Source: Hypoxylon rubiginosum
Taxonomy: Eukaryota > Ascomycota > Sordariomycetes > Xylariales > Hypoxylaceae
Assembly (NCBI GenBank): GCA_902806565.1
Contig: CADCXA010000033.1
Span: 62,001-126,000, forward strand
Length of the DNA: 64,000 nucleotides
Direction: 5' to 3'
Numbering within the stretch: position 1 is the stretch's first letter; every line of letters starts with the position of its first letter. A program made the position numbers and the translations under genes. Below the pieces are notes generated by a model that searched no databases, was not told the DNA's origin, and saw only the letters and a program-made list of their open reading frames with translations. Positions 36,001-46,796 of the stretch are shown here, in pieces.

Positions 36001-36775
36001 GCGTCAACCCCATGGAGAGTCTCAGCATCTGCTAAGGCCGTTAGTTTGAGGATTTCAGATTCCAGAGTCGTAATCCTCTTTATGGCCTCACTACCGTCTG
36101 TGGGCCGGAAAGCACTGTAAACAATTCGAACTAGGGAAATTAGCGAAATGCGGCTACTCATATATATAGGTATGTATAAGGTTATTGAAACAACTCACAA
36201 CCTGTAGATCTTTGCAGATACCTCATAGTCTTGGAGAGCAGAATCAATATTTCGCTATACATCCGGACTAAGGCGTCTTCCAAAAACTCATGGACATTGA
36301 CCTGGCGTCGTACATACATCTCCTCGAGAAACCTACATCGGTAGGCAACACGCGAGATAATTTCCAAGGTTGTTGCGACCGCACCGAACACCTGGATGTC
36401 GCTGATTACGGCGGTGAGTAGAAAGTGGAACGCGGCCCACGGAAGCGCTGCATGTCCTGGGTCATACTGCATAGCAATATCTCCAACAGCTTTATACTTG
36501 TTAATCCATCCTGCGATCTTTTCGAGGATCTCCCGAAGCACAATAACCCGGCCACCGGGAGCCGTGTATTTCCACCCTCGGTATATGCATAACTGCCGCT
36601 TATCCTCGATTGATTTGATGATGATATCAAGGACGTGTAGCTTATTGACACTAACGGAGCTAAGTGTCGACTTGAGATCCTCATCTAATTCATCGAAGGC
36701 CTTCTGCCATATGCTGTTAGTGGTGATGAGAGTACCGGCAAAGTGCCTCACGGCAGGAATAGACTCCGATGCCAT
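33017..36775 (-). CDS. NACHT-ankyrin STAND (NLR-like) protein
   Basis: Three exons on the minus strand: 36775-36199, 36130-35074 and 35006-33017; about 1207 residues. The N-terminal ~190 residues contain HAALPWAAFHFLL and DIQVFGAV patterns, typical of the domain preceding NACHT in fungal NLR-like proteins (NACHT_N/DUF7708-like). The P-loop VHGIRGSGKST lies near residue 330, with a Walker B-like YIAIDSIDEL and RDN sensor-like motif. A helical region follows, joined by FLWAKLQLDFL. From about residue 810 to 1130 there are degenerate ankyrin repeats (for example GHTCIYLACYYGHAILVSRLIE, and repeated G-S-P-x-x-A-A units). Such STAND proteins switch on by ATP/GTP-driven oligomerisation and control incompatibility or immune-like cell death. 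The acting N-terminal effector is not a recognised toxin, HeLo or lipase domain. Confidence 0.9.
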
Positions 36776-37172
36776 AACGCGCGGTAGGGATTCTGATATG
36801 TGACTATGTTAATTGTAGCCTTGTCCTAGAATTCGGTCTTTGGGACCAAAATAAATCGGATATGTGGTGCGAGGCCCTTTTAACGACCTATAAGGAAGCA
36901 TAATCACATATGAGAAAATAGAGGAGGTAGTTGGGATGGGACGGAGACAATATGAACGGTATAAGTACGTAGGCTAGTTAAGTATCAACCTTCTAAGTGT
37001 CGTGGTTGATTGTCTTTGAGGCAGTGTCATGCGTAGATTGACCGCAGCAGAGGCAGCATCGGAACGAGGCTCACTCGAGTTGTATAGCAGAAGTATAAAA
37101 GTGCATTAAAACTGCCTAGCCACTACTAGGCACTCTTTTCTGACCGCCAATTATGTTTTATTATATTACCGC
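36776..37172. other. Intergenic stretch, no gene seen
   Basis: It lies between the start of the NACHT gene and the end of the hydrolase gene. It should contain the NACHT-gene promoter. No specific element is recognised. Confidence 0.4.
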
Positions 37173-38154
37173 CTATGCCGCTAAAAAACGTTGGAGTTGT
37201 TTCATATACTTCTCCCTCTGGTCGACATGTGACATGTGCGCCGCGTTGTCCAGCGTGATCCACTTGGCCTTCTCGATGAGGTCGAAGAAGGGCTGCATAG
37301 CCTCCGACGGCGTGTCTTCCGCCCCGTCTATCACTAGGGTCGGCACTTTAATCTTGGGCAGTGACGGTATCGCGGTCCAGTTGCGGATTGAGCCTATAGG
37401 CAGAAGTGAATTTGGACCGAAACTGAGTACATTTCATTGTCTTTAGTACTTTGAATTTCACGGCTTTATTTCACAAGGGCGGGATAAGAACTTACACTGT
37501 GGTATAAACATACCAGCCTTCCGCGGCCCACTGCAACAGATCCTGGACCTCCTTCGGCGGCCACGGCCGAGCGAGGCTCAAGTGTCTCTTGCTGAAGACC
37601 TCGAGTGCGGCTTGGTACTCCGGGCTAGTAAAGTCGTTCTCTGCTTCTCCGCGGTCGAGTGCGGCCTGCGCGTCCTCAGGCAGCCGTTTCCTGAGCGTCG
37701 CGATGCCGGCCCGGTGCAGGTCCATGCTAGCAGATATGTTCGATATGACGAGGCGTCGCAGGTTCGTCGAGCTCGACGGCGTCGATGCCCACGCCGTGAC
37801 GACCACCCCGCCCCACGAGTGCCCGTATAAGTCGACCGGTCGGTCGCGGAGGTTGAGGTGCGCGAGCAAGTTGTCGAGCTCGCGCACGAACAGGTCCGCC
37901 GTCCAGAAAGCCTCGTCGCCGGCGCGGTCGGGAAGATGTGTGGACCGTCCGCCCCCGATCTGGTCGTAGAAGACGAGCGGGATGTCCGGCGCTAAGTCCG
38001 TCAGCGGTAGCAGGTAGTCGTGGCTTGCTCCGGGCCCGCCGTGGAGGATGATTAAGGGGGTGCTGCCGGGCGAGTTCAGGTCGCCGACGACTTTGTACCA
38101 TGTCTGGCAAGAGGCCGAGACGCCCGGTACGTGAAATTCCACTTTGCCTTCCAT
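37173..38154 (-). CDS. Proline iminopeptidase-like alpha/beta hydrolase
   Basis: Two exons, 38154-37496 and 37422-37173, about 302 residues. A 73-bp GTAAGT...CAG intron joins VYTTV to FGPNSLLPIGSIRNW, a block conserved in proline iminopeptidases. The oxyanion-hole motif HGGPG is near residue 39, the nucleophile elbow GHSWGG is near 115, the acid is in VIDGAED and the histidine in NAAHMSH near the C-terminus. The length fits peptidase family S33. The enzyme should release N-terminal proline or hydrolyse related amides and esters; these proteins also include hydrolases of small amides. There is no signal peptide, so it is cytosolic. Confidence 0.9.
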
Positions 38155-38947
38155 TCTGAATAGCTCGTGAAATTTCTTCTGATTAGAGACATTTTGTCAA
38201 TGTGAACGCGGAAGAAAGCAGATATTTGTACAAATGTACATCACTCACAAACATTTGGCTTGAGGCAATACAAACGTAGAACGCTATAATTAATACTATG
38301 ATATCATCTCTTGGTATCCATAAGGATCCCCAACTCTCGTCGGCGTAATTATAGTATCATTGGTAAGCCAGGCGCAATGTGGGAAAACGGACAAGTAGAA
38401 TGCACCATTGTCCGAGAGAATCCCTGCAACCTGTCTTTACCACGCTGCCAAGTCTCTGGCCGATATAGTTAAAGTCTCATATTGGATATCGACACGGACA
38501 AAATCTAAAGTCTTTATTACAAATAGGAAGAGATTATGGATGGTCAGTTGCACCGATTAATAGGGGTAGCAGAAAACCTATTCGTAATTTGTCTTGGATC
38601 ATTTAGGTTAGGTACGGATCCATTGAAAAAAAAACCAAGAGTATAATGCTGGGATATATTCATACACCTATTCGTATTTTGAGGCATGCCGTTAGTAATA
38701 CGCTGATGTATTCTTAGAAATGATTAATATTCTTATTCGTTATACCTATCTCCTTTGAGGTCTGCTTTGATACCTCTTTGATTTGGGCTAAGGCTAATAT
38801 TACTATCGAGCCGCCCTAGCAAACTGTTGAGCATCCTAAGCACCGCATTCTACAATCTGCTAGGTAATAGAAAGCAGTGTCTGACCTAATTCCTCACGAC
38901 CTGCACGACATATTAGAAACATCATATGAAGGGAAGGTACTGTCAAT
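38155..38947. other. AT-rich intergenic stretch, no gene seen
   Basis: No coding frame is supported. It is AT-rich compared with neighbouring genes and borders the MITE-like element. Confidence 0.45.
38940..38947. repeat. Left target-site duplication of MITE-like element
   Basis: CTGTCAAT directly abuts the left inverted end and is repeated in the same orientation at the right end. Confidence 0.78.
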
Positions 38948-39427
38948 GAGATGTGCTATTTGCAGAGTGTAAAATTATCTTATAGTGTGTTCATAGAGTG
39001 CTTTTGGGGCAGCTGGCAACTTACGTACCAGGCCGTTACATCGGGACTAAGGGTCATCCCAGGGACAGAGATACGCCTTTTAAATAATACCTGGCAGCCG
39101 TAGTTACCTAGCCATCTTTCACAGACTAATGAACTCTTATCTAAGGAATCGAAGGTTAGAAAACTAAAGCTCTGGCATTGAGCAGGATGGATAGGTATAA
39201 TAGGCGATGAAAACATGGCGAATAACTACAAATAATTAAGAAGATTAAAAATGAGAAGAAAAAGAAGGAAAAGAAAAAGAAGAAGGAGAAGAAAAAGAGG
39301 AAGGAGAGGAAGAAGAGGAAGAAGAAAGAGACTACCGAAGTATGTGGGGTGACATTCAGCTCTCACAAAACATTCTATGAACACCCTAGGTATAAGGAAT
39401 TTTTACACTCTACAAATAGCACAGCTC
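38948..39427. mobile_element. MITE-like non-autonomous DNA transposon (hAT-like)
   Basis: A 480-bp element. The left end (38948-38974) and the reverse complement of the right end (39401-39427) match at 25 of 27 positions, starting GAGATGTGC and GAGCTGTGC. Looser similarity continues inward to about 38995 and 39371. Both ends are flanked by the same 8 bases, CTGTCAAT, at 38940-38947 and 39428-39435, as expected for a target-site duplication. Eight-base duplications are typical of the hAT superfamily. The interior has no transposase frame and contains a 79-nt purine-only tract, so the element would depend on a transposase supplied elsewhere. Confidence 0.8.
39253..39331. repeat. Homopurine tract of 79 nt
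   Basis: Every base from 39253 to 39331 on the plus strand is A or G, mostly GAA and GGA units. It lies inside the MITE-like element. Such mirror-like purine tracts can form triplex DNA and are prone to slippage. Confidence 0.85.
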
Positions 39428-39435
39428 CTGTCAAT
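39428..39435. repeat. Right target-site duplication of MITE-like element
   Basis: CTGTCAAT directly abuts the right inverted end and matches the left flank at all eight bases. Confidence 0.78.
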
Positions 39436-41807
39436 ACTAAGGGAGCGCAAATGTAGCTGAATGGAACTATTGAGACTAGACGTCTAGGAGACTTCATCTC
39501 TGTATTGAATTTCTTCGGTGACTGTCACGTACCAAGGTAATGAGTCGATGGTCTCCTAAATCTGATTTCAGGAGACGAATAGGAGCCAGCGCAAACTCCT
39601 TCCACCATTGAAGACGATGTAAATGTAGACTAAAGAATAAAATATGTCTTAAGATATATCTAATTTTTCTGTGACATAGAAAGTCGTACACTTACATCCA
39701 CTTTAATTATATCCCTTTTCTCTTTCCCCTTCTCAATCTCAGACTCGCAGACTGTTGCCTTTCTTATACGGGAGAAATTATGTTTTAGTCATACGGACCC
39801 AAGCAATTGACTTGGAATATTTTATACCGTTGAGAAAGCTTATAAAGGTAGAGGAGTTTTAGTGACCGGAGTTACCAGCTGGGTCTTAGGTAATCTTCAG
39901 TCAACCCATGTCTAACAAGAGAATGTGGTGTTATTTAACGCGATTGTTAATGTGTTGGCTATAGAAATGTTATACAGTTCTTGAGACTCATATGTATACT
40001 ACTATTCTGACATCTAGTAAGCGTCCTGATACTCGGGCACACACTTGCTAGTCGTCTTATACTAACTAACCCTAAAACGTCTCTCGTCGGCTTTCGTTAA
40101 GCATAGCGAATCAGCGACCAGAACTGAACAACCATCTGAAGCCTGCTCCTATGGGGGACGAAGAAGACATGATAATCAGCCTCATCGTATGTCCAAAGAT
40201 GCGATACACAGGCCTCGCTGTAGAATATTGTTCGAAATCGTTGGGCTGCAATATGGCGCCAAGAAGCCACCGTTGCTTCTACAGAAGTAAGACTACGGAC
40301 TGTCCACTTGGCGCGTTCGTGTCTGGGAGTTAGGAATGAGGTCGCGACCTGCCGGTTGTTGGAATGTCGCTTTCATGGTCGGCGACAACTGAAATGGCAC
40401 TTTCCAACATTTTACTCATGATGTATGCATTCCCTTACCATTTTACGCTCCATGCTCACTGCCCATCTCGCTGTTCGGCATTTCTAGTATGAGATCTGAT
40501 GTGAGGACGTAACAATATGCTTTGATACATGAAGCTAATCTTGAGAATACCATCGTGGTAACGTTGCAATGGTCGAGCGGGAGCTCCTTTCGGGCTCTTC
40601 TTGCTTTACCACTAGCGGCGGGAAAGTCAGCTCTGGGGGGCACGGGGAAGCATTGGGGGCTATCTACACCAAAACGCTGTCCCGATGGACGCCTCTGTTG
40701 AGGGATTGTTGCATGGAATGTGAGCTTGCTTGCTATCTCATATGACCGTGGCTGTCTAGGCGAAATGAGCAGCATTAAGCTTAAGTTGGTCCACCTAGGA
40801 ATCTGGATGTGTTACCAGGGGAGCTTGTCAACGGAACATATCAAGGTCGCAATGACGCGCATTAGCCCTGTTGACCCCCCTTAAAGAGCTTGCATGGTCC
40901 TGTCGTGAACGCCGAGCTCTCATTTGCTGATCTCGGCCCCCTAATCCGAAAGAGGAAGCTGTGCATGCCAGGGGCTATCACACCGCGGGACCTGCTGAGA
41001 GTCAACTGTCTCTAAAAAGCAGATAGCAAGCTGGCCTTATCGCTCTTGTGATGTAACGAAGGGCATCACAAATTAAACAACGTGTATTGTGATACTTACG
41101 CGTTCAACACTTTTTTTAAGGCCGGAGCCGCAACATGTCTAACACATGGTTTTCAGTGGTGCGGCCGTAGGGGATCAAATGCCTGGAGCTCGCTGGTTGG
41201 AGTCCTCTATCCGAACATGGAAGTTCGAGCTTCGTCGTTCAATTTCGACCGGGGGTACCGCGCGCGTAGGATGAACTCCCCCTTCTACTACCGTCGACCG
41301 ATACCAAGTCCCTCCGAGAAACGGTCCGCCCTTGCGCCCCTGTCGATCTTATCCTCAACTACCTACCTTCTCGTGCTACTAATAAAGGCCTCGTGGGTTT
41401 GGTAGCTTAATCACCTGCTTGAACCAGTGGAGAAGGCGGCTGTAGTGTAATTTCCGCGACTTGATTTGGAGTCGACCCACCGACGCCGTCTGTATGCCGA
41501 CGCGTGCGGTGACCCCGGGCTTTGGGGGGGTTATCATAAGGCAGCCAATGGCTGTCTAACCAGCAGAGGATGGAACGGAGGCAAGTCATGGGCTTGGTTG
41601 CACGAGTTCAGTTGCCATCTCATGGCGAGTCAATGTCTACATACCTGTAACGTTGGGACAGCCACCCTACGGTTAAGGGGAGGCGGGGAGACGACGAAAG
41701 GAATTTGGACAGCATATATATAGCGATATGCATTCCCTTCCACAGCGACGATCTGCCCTCCTGAGACCAGCAATCTTCAGCCTAGTAACTAGAGCCTCAG
41801 ATCAAAC
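39436..41807. other. Intergenic stretch upstream of chitinase, no gene seen
   Basis: AT-rich at first, closer to average composition after about 40.1 kb. Frames of up to about 110 codons at 40.4-41.4 kb have no recognisable motif and overlap on opposite strands. The last few hundred bases should be the chitinase promoter. Confidence 0.4.
41713..41722 (+). promoter_or_regulatory. TATA-like box upstream of chitinase gene
   Basis: CATATATATA lies about 90 bp before the start codon at 41808. Position and composition suit a TATA element; this is inferred. Confidence 0.4.
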
Positions 41808-43249
41808 ATGGTTTCTTCCCAGCTGACTCTGGCCACTCTCGCCAGCATTCTTCCCCCTGTTCTCGCGGGTTTCGATGCCAACTCGCAGACCAACGTTGCC
41901 GTTTACTGGGGTAAGATGATGCGAAACACGTAGTATTAGAGGCATGCTGATATATGACGATAGGCCAAAACTCGTACGGTCAAGCAAGCTCCCAGACGCG
42001 ATTAAGCACCTACTGCTCAAGTGAGGACATTCTACCAGTCCATGTATGATCATACTCACTAACAGACGTATCATATAGACAGCGAGATTAGCGTAAGACA
42101 GGCGGGTCCTGTTCTTGAAGTTGCTGGGGCTTACCATGTGTTTTGCAGATCATCCCGCTATCATTCTTGAATGGCATCAAGACGCCCATCACCAACTTCG
42201 CTAATGCCGGCGACAACTGCACGGTGTTCGCCGGTACCCAGCTTTTAGATTGCCCACAAATCGAGGAAGATATCAAGGCATGCCAGCAGCAAGGAAAGAC
42301 GATTACATTGAGCGTCGGTGGAGCTACCTACACTGAAGGTGGCTTCTCAGACTCGGCGTCGGCCGAGAGTGCTGCTGACAATGTGTGGAGTCTATTCGGC
42401 TCGGACACGAGCGCGGCAAACCGGCCGTTTGGATCTGCCGTCATCGACGGTTTCGACTTTGACTTCGAGTCCACGACGCAGAACTTCGTGCCGTTCGCCT
42501 CGCGGCTGCGCTCGCACATGGACAGCGACACCAGCAAGACTTACTACCTATCCGCCGCGCCGCAGTGCGTCTATCCCGATGCGGCCATGAACGACATGCT
42601 GAACGGCGCCATCGCGTTCGACTTCATCATGATCCAGTTCTACAACAACTACTGCGGCATCCAGTCGTTCACGCCGGGCAGCTCGACGCAGAACAACTTC
42701 AACTTCCAGACCTGGGACACGTGGGCCAAGCAGACCAGCAAGAACCCGGGCGTCAAGGTGCTGCTGGGCGTCCCGGCCAACACGGGCGCGGGCGGCGGGT
42801 ACCAGACGGCGTCGGCGCTCGCGCCCATCATCCAGTACTCCAAGCAGTTCTCCAGCTTCGGCGGCGTCATGATGTGGGACATGTCGCAGCTGTACCAGAA
42901 CGCGGGATTCCTGGACTCGGTGTACGGCTCGCTGGGCGGATCCGGATCGGGAACCACCCCGACGACGACTTTGGTGACGACGACTAGGACGACGACCACG
43001 GCTCCTGGGGCTACCTTGGTTCCCCAATACGGGCAGTGAGTATAATTCCTATGTTGCTTGTTTTCGAAGGGAAGGCTGTAAGTTTCGTTTCGGCTCGGGC
43101 AAAAAGACCCCGAGGCAAGGCCGAGGCCGTCCAAACCGCTAACGTGCGCTGCTTGTAGATGCGGAGGCGAAGGCTACACCGGATCGACCGATTGCCAGCC
43201 GCCCTACACCTGTGTCCTGCAGAGCCAATGGTGGTCTTCGTGCAAATAG
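41808..43249 (+). CDS. Secreted GH18 endochitinase with C-terminal CBM1
   Basis: Five exons: 41808-41910, 41964-42020, 42079-42092 (14 nt), 42149-43035 and 43159-43249; about 383 residues. A signal peptide of about 20 residues ends near VLAGFDA. NVAVYWGQNSYGQ is the first GH18 strand. The 14-nt micro-exon restores YCSNSEISIIPLSFLNGI. The catalytic motif DGFDFDFE (DxxDxDxE) carries the acid glutamate, and MMWDMSQLYQ is in the last strand. A Thr-rich linker leads to a final exon encoding a fungal carbohydrate-binding module with four cysteines (YGQCGGEGYTGSTDCQPPYTC). The enzyme should cleave chitin outside the cell, in wall remodelling, nutrition or attack on other fungi or insects. Confidence 0.95.
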
Positions 43250-44035
43250 GCGTGTTTCGCCGATCGGAGAACCATTAAGACCTGTTACCGACGACGGGGG
43301 TCGTGATCGGGGTTGTGGTGGAAGGCGGACAATGAGATTTGGATACTTGCCCAAATTATTTGCTTCCTTTCTCGTCCGAGCAGTCGCTTGAGGTCGCTCG
43401 GGATTGGCTACCTCGTGGTCGCCAGTGTTGCCTTTTTAATTCGACGTACATAGTTGCTACCTACTTTTTGTAAATAACTTGAGATCTTTGTACATATGGG
43501 AGGAACTCGAACTTACAAATCCATTATTTTTCTAAACCTGTTGTTCTATGTTCTATCTACGGACCGACCGGCCCCTAAAAATTAGCCCCGCAGCCCCCGT
43601 AGCTCCGATGAACCCCACTATGACGGTGAAAGGAGCTGACCCACTCAACCCTTCAAGCCTCTAAAAGTCCACTGTAACGTCTTTAAAGCTTCTCTTTCGC
43701 TCGACAATTAACTTGAGGCTAAAATATGATCCGACATGTATAACTCTTACTAAGAGCCTCTGGAATTTACTGATTTATCATCTCTCAATTTCATGAGCTC
43801 ACTTCAGTGGTCACTTCCTTTGTAATGAACACTGTATATACCAAGTTGAAATCTACTGTGCCTCGCGTGACGTGCTGGACGTGACGTCAGTAGCAAACAA
43901 TATCGCATGTTAAGAATGTGGGGTATTTATATGTTGGGAGATCACCACATTGACATTGAGCTAGCTCCGTGCTATCCTGTGCTGTATCATCGTTTATCTG
44001 CCATATCATAATTGACTTGATAGCTTTCTCAAATA
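43250..44035. other. Intergenic stretch, no gene seen
   Basis: 3' flank of the chitinase gene and promoter side of the next gene. Nothing specific recognised. Confidence 0.4.
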
Positions 44036-44883
44036 ATGTCGTCTCTTCACAATGTTCTCTTGCTCGGCGGTAGCGGCAGGATCGCTCAGCTGCTAACCCC
44101 TCTGCTGCTACAGCGGTCGTGGAATGTCACCAGCATCATCCACAACCCCGCGCAGGTCGCCAACTTACAGAAGCTCGGAGAGGGCCACGCCGGAAAGCTA
44201 AACGTCCTCGTACGCAGCCTGGAAGATGTCAGCAGCGACGCGCAAGCCAAAAGCCTCATAGAGGAGGTCAAAGCTGACTACGTCGTCTGGAGTGCTGGTG
44301 CCGGCGGAAAAGGGGGGCCTGAGAGGGTATGAGAGCATCGCTCCGAGCTTCCGATGACAACACATGGTATTAACATTTCACCCAGACTTTTAAAATTGAC
44401 CGTGACGCCGCGTGCCATTTCATCCGCGCGTCCGTCGCGACGCCGTCCGTCACCAAGTTTATCATGATCTCCTTCCTCGGGTCCCGCCTAGCAAAACCGG
44501 CCTGGTGGACCGAGGAGGTGTGGCAAGAGGACGTCGACACGACGAGGAAGTCGCTGCAGCAGTACTACGAAGCCAAAGTGGCCGCGGACCAAGTACTGTA
44601 CGAGGAGTCGAAGAAGAGGAAGGGGGATTTCGCCGGCATTGGACTCCGTCCCGGGTTCTTGAACCTCGAGCCCGCCGGTAAGGTTACCCTCGGCAAGACC
44701 CCCACAGCCAAGGGAGGCGCGAGCCGGGCGTCCGTCGCCCACCTGACCGCCCTGCTGCTTGACAATCCCGACGTGAAGAGCTCCTGGCTCGACATGCTCG
44801 ATGGCGACGACGACCCGGAGGCGGCAGTCAAGAAGTGCGTTGCCGAAGGAGTGGACTGTGCTGAAGGAGAACCATTCTACTAG
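44036..44883 (+). CDS. NAD(P)-binding Rossmann-fold (atypical SDR / NmrA-like) protein
   Basis: Two exons, 44036-44326 and 44386-44883, joined in phase 0 at PER|TFKIDRDA; about 262 residues. The N-terminal glycine-rich loop VLLLGGSGRIAQLL follows a beta strand and is typical of atypical SDRs of the NAD-dependent epimerase/NmrA-like group. VVWSAGAGGKG fits the strand-4 glycine motif, and KFIMISFLGSR the strand-5 region. There is a possible YEAKVAAD catalytic Tyr-Lys (YxxxK). These proteins act as reductases, isomerases or redox-sensing regulators. No substrate can be assigned. The length (about 250 residues) is normal for the group. Confidence 0.85.
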
Positions 44884-45261
44884 TTCTGAGAACTCATCCT
44901 TGGGTAGTGCTGGGTACATGCTGGGTATAATGCTGGAATGGTATGGTTTAATGGCGGCGGGAAATGCGAGGCGCTCAAAAATCGACGATGCTTTTGGTTA
45001 TCGAAAGGACTGTGCCAAATTGTTCTACCATAGGGATACAAAATAATGCTGTTTCTTATCTGCCAAGGCATCGTATCTCGTCAATGAATTTTTTTGATGA
45101 GACATAAGGCAAGGTTTTTGATGGTCCAGACCCAGCAATATTACCCTCACCCTAAACATTAGGCGCAGTTACCTCTACTTACGCAATATGCTTCACCAAG
45201 AATAATACACCCTTTTGGGAACGAGCTCGTCTTCCTTCTTCCTTTTCCATCATCATCATCA

Positions 45262-45304
45262 TCTTCCTCTTCTTCCTCTTCCTCTTCTTCTTCTTCTTCT
45301 TCTT
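45262..45304. repeat. Homopyrimidine microsatellite of 43 nt
   Basis: Only C and T occur from 45262 to 45304, ending in pure TTC repeats. A short CAT-repeat run lies just before it (45248-45262). Confidence 0.85.
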
Positions 45305-45661
45305 AACATTCCACACCTCCGGTTACCTGCGATGCTACCTCGTTACCACGTAGGCTTACATGAACTAGAACCTTAATGGGGGTTACGTGTAAGTAAGGCA
45401 TCTGTCGTCAGGGACACCCTGATTCGCCATACTCGCAGCCTTCAGAGATCCGCACTCATATAATAGTTGAGATATATTTATGCATGATTTCTAGCGCAGC
45501 GGAGGGCTAAAAGGCAAAGAGAAAATCAAGAAAATCTGTCCTCTCCCTCTATCAGTTTATTATCGAAGAGTGTCACATGAAAGCTGTCACTATTGGTGTC
45601 AATTAATATAAAGATCCCTATATGTAATCCTCTGCATTACTATGAGCGATATCCAAGTACC

Positions 45662-45671
45662 TACCTAGGTA
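45662..45671. repeat. TACCTAGGTA palindrome, copy 5
   Basis: Perfect copy with adjoining CCTACC units in gene-free DNA. Confidence 0.8.
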
Positions 45672-45683
45672 CCTACCTATGAT

Positions 45684-45899
45684 CTAGGGGCTAGGGGTCA
45701 TGGCCATGACCTTAACAGTCGATGTGTTTCGTTTTCCACCTCTAACTACTCCCATTCGAGAGCTCATATATGTTCTATGGATATGTTCTTTCCTCCAGGC
45801 AGCGGCAAGAAAAGCAGCAAGCGCGGTAATGTTGAACATGACAACTGCTGCCATGAAATGAATCTCAGGGACCTGAGCAGCGGCGGATGTCGAACCCAT
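45684..45899 (-). CDS. Possible small single-TM protein
   Basis: An uninterrupted frame of 71 codons. A hydrophobic stretch (about residues 16-34, MAAVVMFNITALAAFLAAA) is followed by basic residues (WRKEH), which would anchor it with a cytosolic C-terminus. No family is recognised. Codon use is not clearly coding and there is no conserved partner nearby, so it may be a chance frame. Confidence 0.3.
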   Translation of the reverse strand: MGSTSAAAQVPEIHFMAAVVMFNITALAAFLAAAWRKEHIHRTYMSSRMGVVRGGKRNTSTVKVMAMTPSP

Positions 45900-46796
45900 G
45901 GTGAGATCTATTACTCTCTATGCTCTTGCCTATGATTTATCTTGCTTAAAGCTGCCTAAACTTTCGTCTGTCCTTAGTTTATTAACAGCGTATATTCTAG
46001 TCTCCTCCAGTCCAGGGCTGAGTAATTACCTTATATTCAACGCAGCGAACGGGTCCTTAAATAGGTAATTTTACTGCTTGAATCACAACTATCATGTAAA
46101 ATCGATTAGTAAATTTTTGAACAAGGGGTACGGAAAGGGAAACAATGCATCAATTCACGAACCTTCGTGGTCAGTTTCTATGTAACAAAGACAGCTTGTA
46201 TCTCTTCAATGGCCTTTTCTAAGGCACATTAATGCGTACCTGATTTAAATCCCTTAGACTACATTTTGCATTCGGATTTGCGAAATGTGTACCTGTTATA
46301 GAAGGGATACTTACGATTATATCGCAAATGGTAGCTATTATACTTCTATACATGAAACATGAATGGATCCTGCTCGACTATGGTGCGTGCATGACCTTGA
46401 CTGTCTCGTCTTAGGTATTTTTTATATGAGTTCACCGTCAACGACTGAACCCCCAAAGGGGGGCATATAGTCCTAAATTAAAACTATAGCGTACCGCCTA
46501 ATAGAGATATGTTAATACTCGTATTCTCAGATAAAGGTATCTAAGGGAATTGAGAATAACGAGAAACCAAGGTGTCTTTAATGTCTGACCAAATATCCAA
46601 TGACAAGGGGCTTGTTCAAACAAGTACATGTAATTATTACAAAGAAAACAAAACATCAACAAACAATACCTTTGTCAAAAACGTATACAATCTAACAGAA
46701 ACATATAAAAGCCCTTCAAGAAATGGAAATATATCGATGTGATTCAATTCTCTCAAATTACCGCAAAAGTAAAATCTGCACCGCTACGTATACATC
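45900..46796. other. AT-rich intergenic stretch, nothing seen
   Basis: No gene or defined element is recognised between the two small membrane-protein candidates. Confidence 0.4.

Larger units (their letters stand above)
44884..45683. other. Intergenic stretch with pyrimidine microsatellite, no gene seen
   Basis: It contains a CTT/CAT-rich simple repeat at about 45230-45304 and a TACCTAGGTA palindrome at 45662-45671. No coding frame is supported. Confidence 0.45.

Noticed and set aside
39253..39331. Coding sequence for a Lys/Glu/Arg-rich protein
   Set aside because: All frames through the purine tract give low-complexity charged residues without a start. It is a simple repeat inside the MITE-like element.
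40443..41405. Frames of 107-110 codons upstream of the chitinase gene
   Set aside because: No motif, no splice partners and opposing strands. They are best explained as chance open frames.
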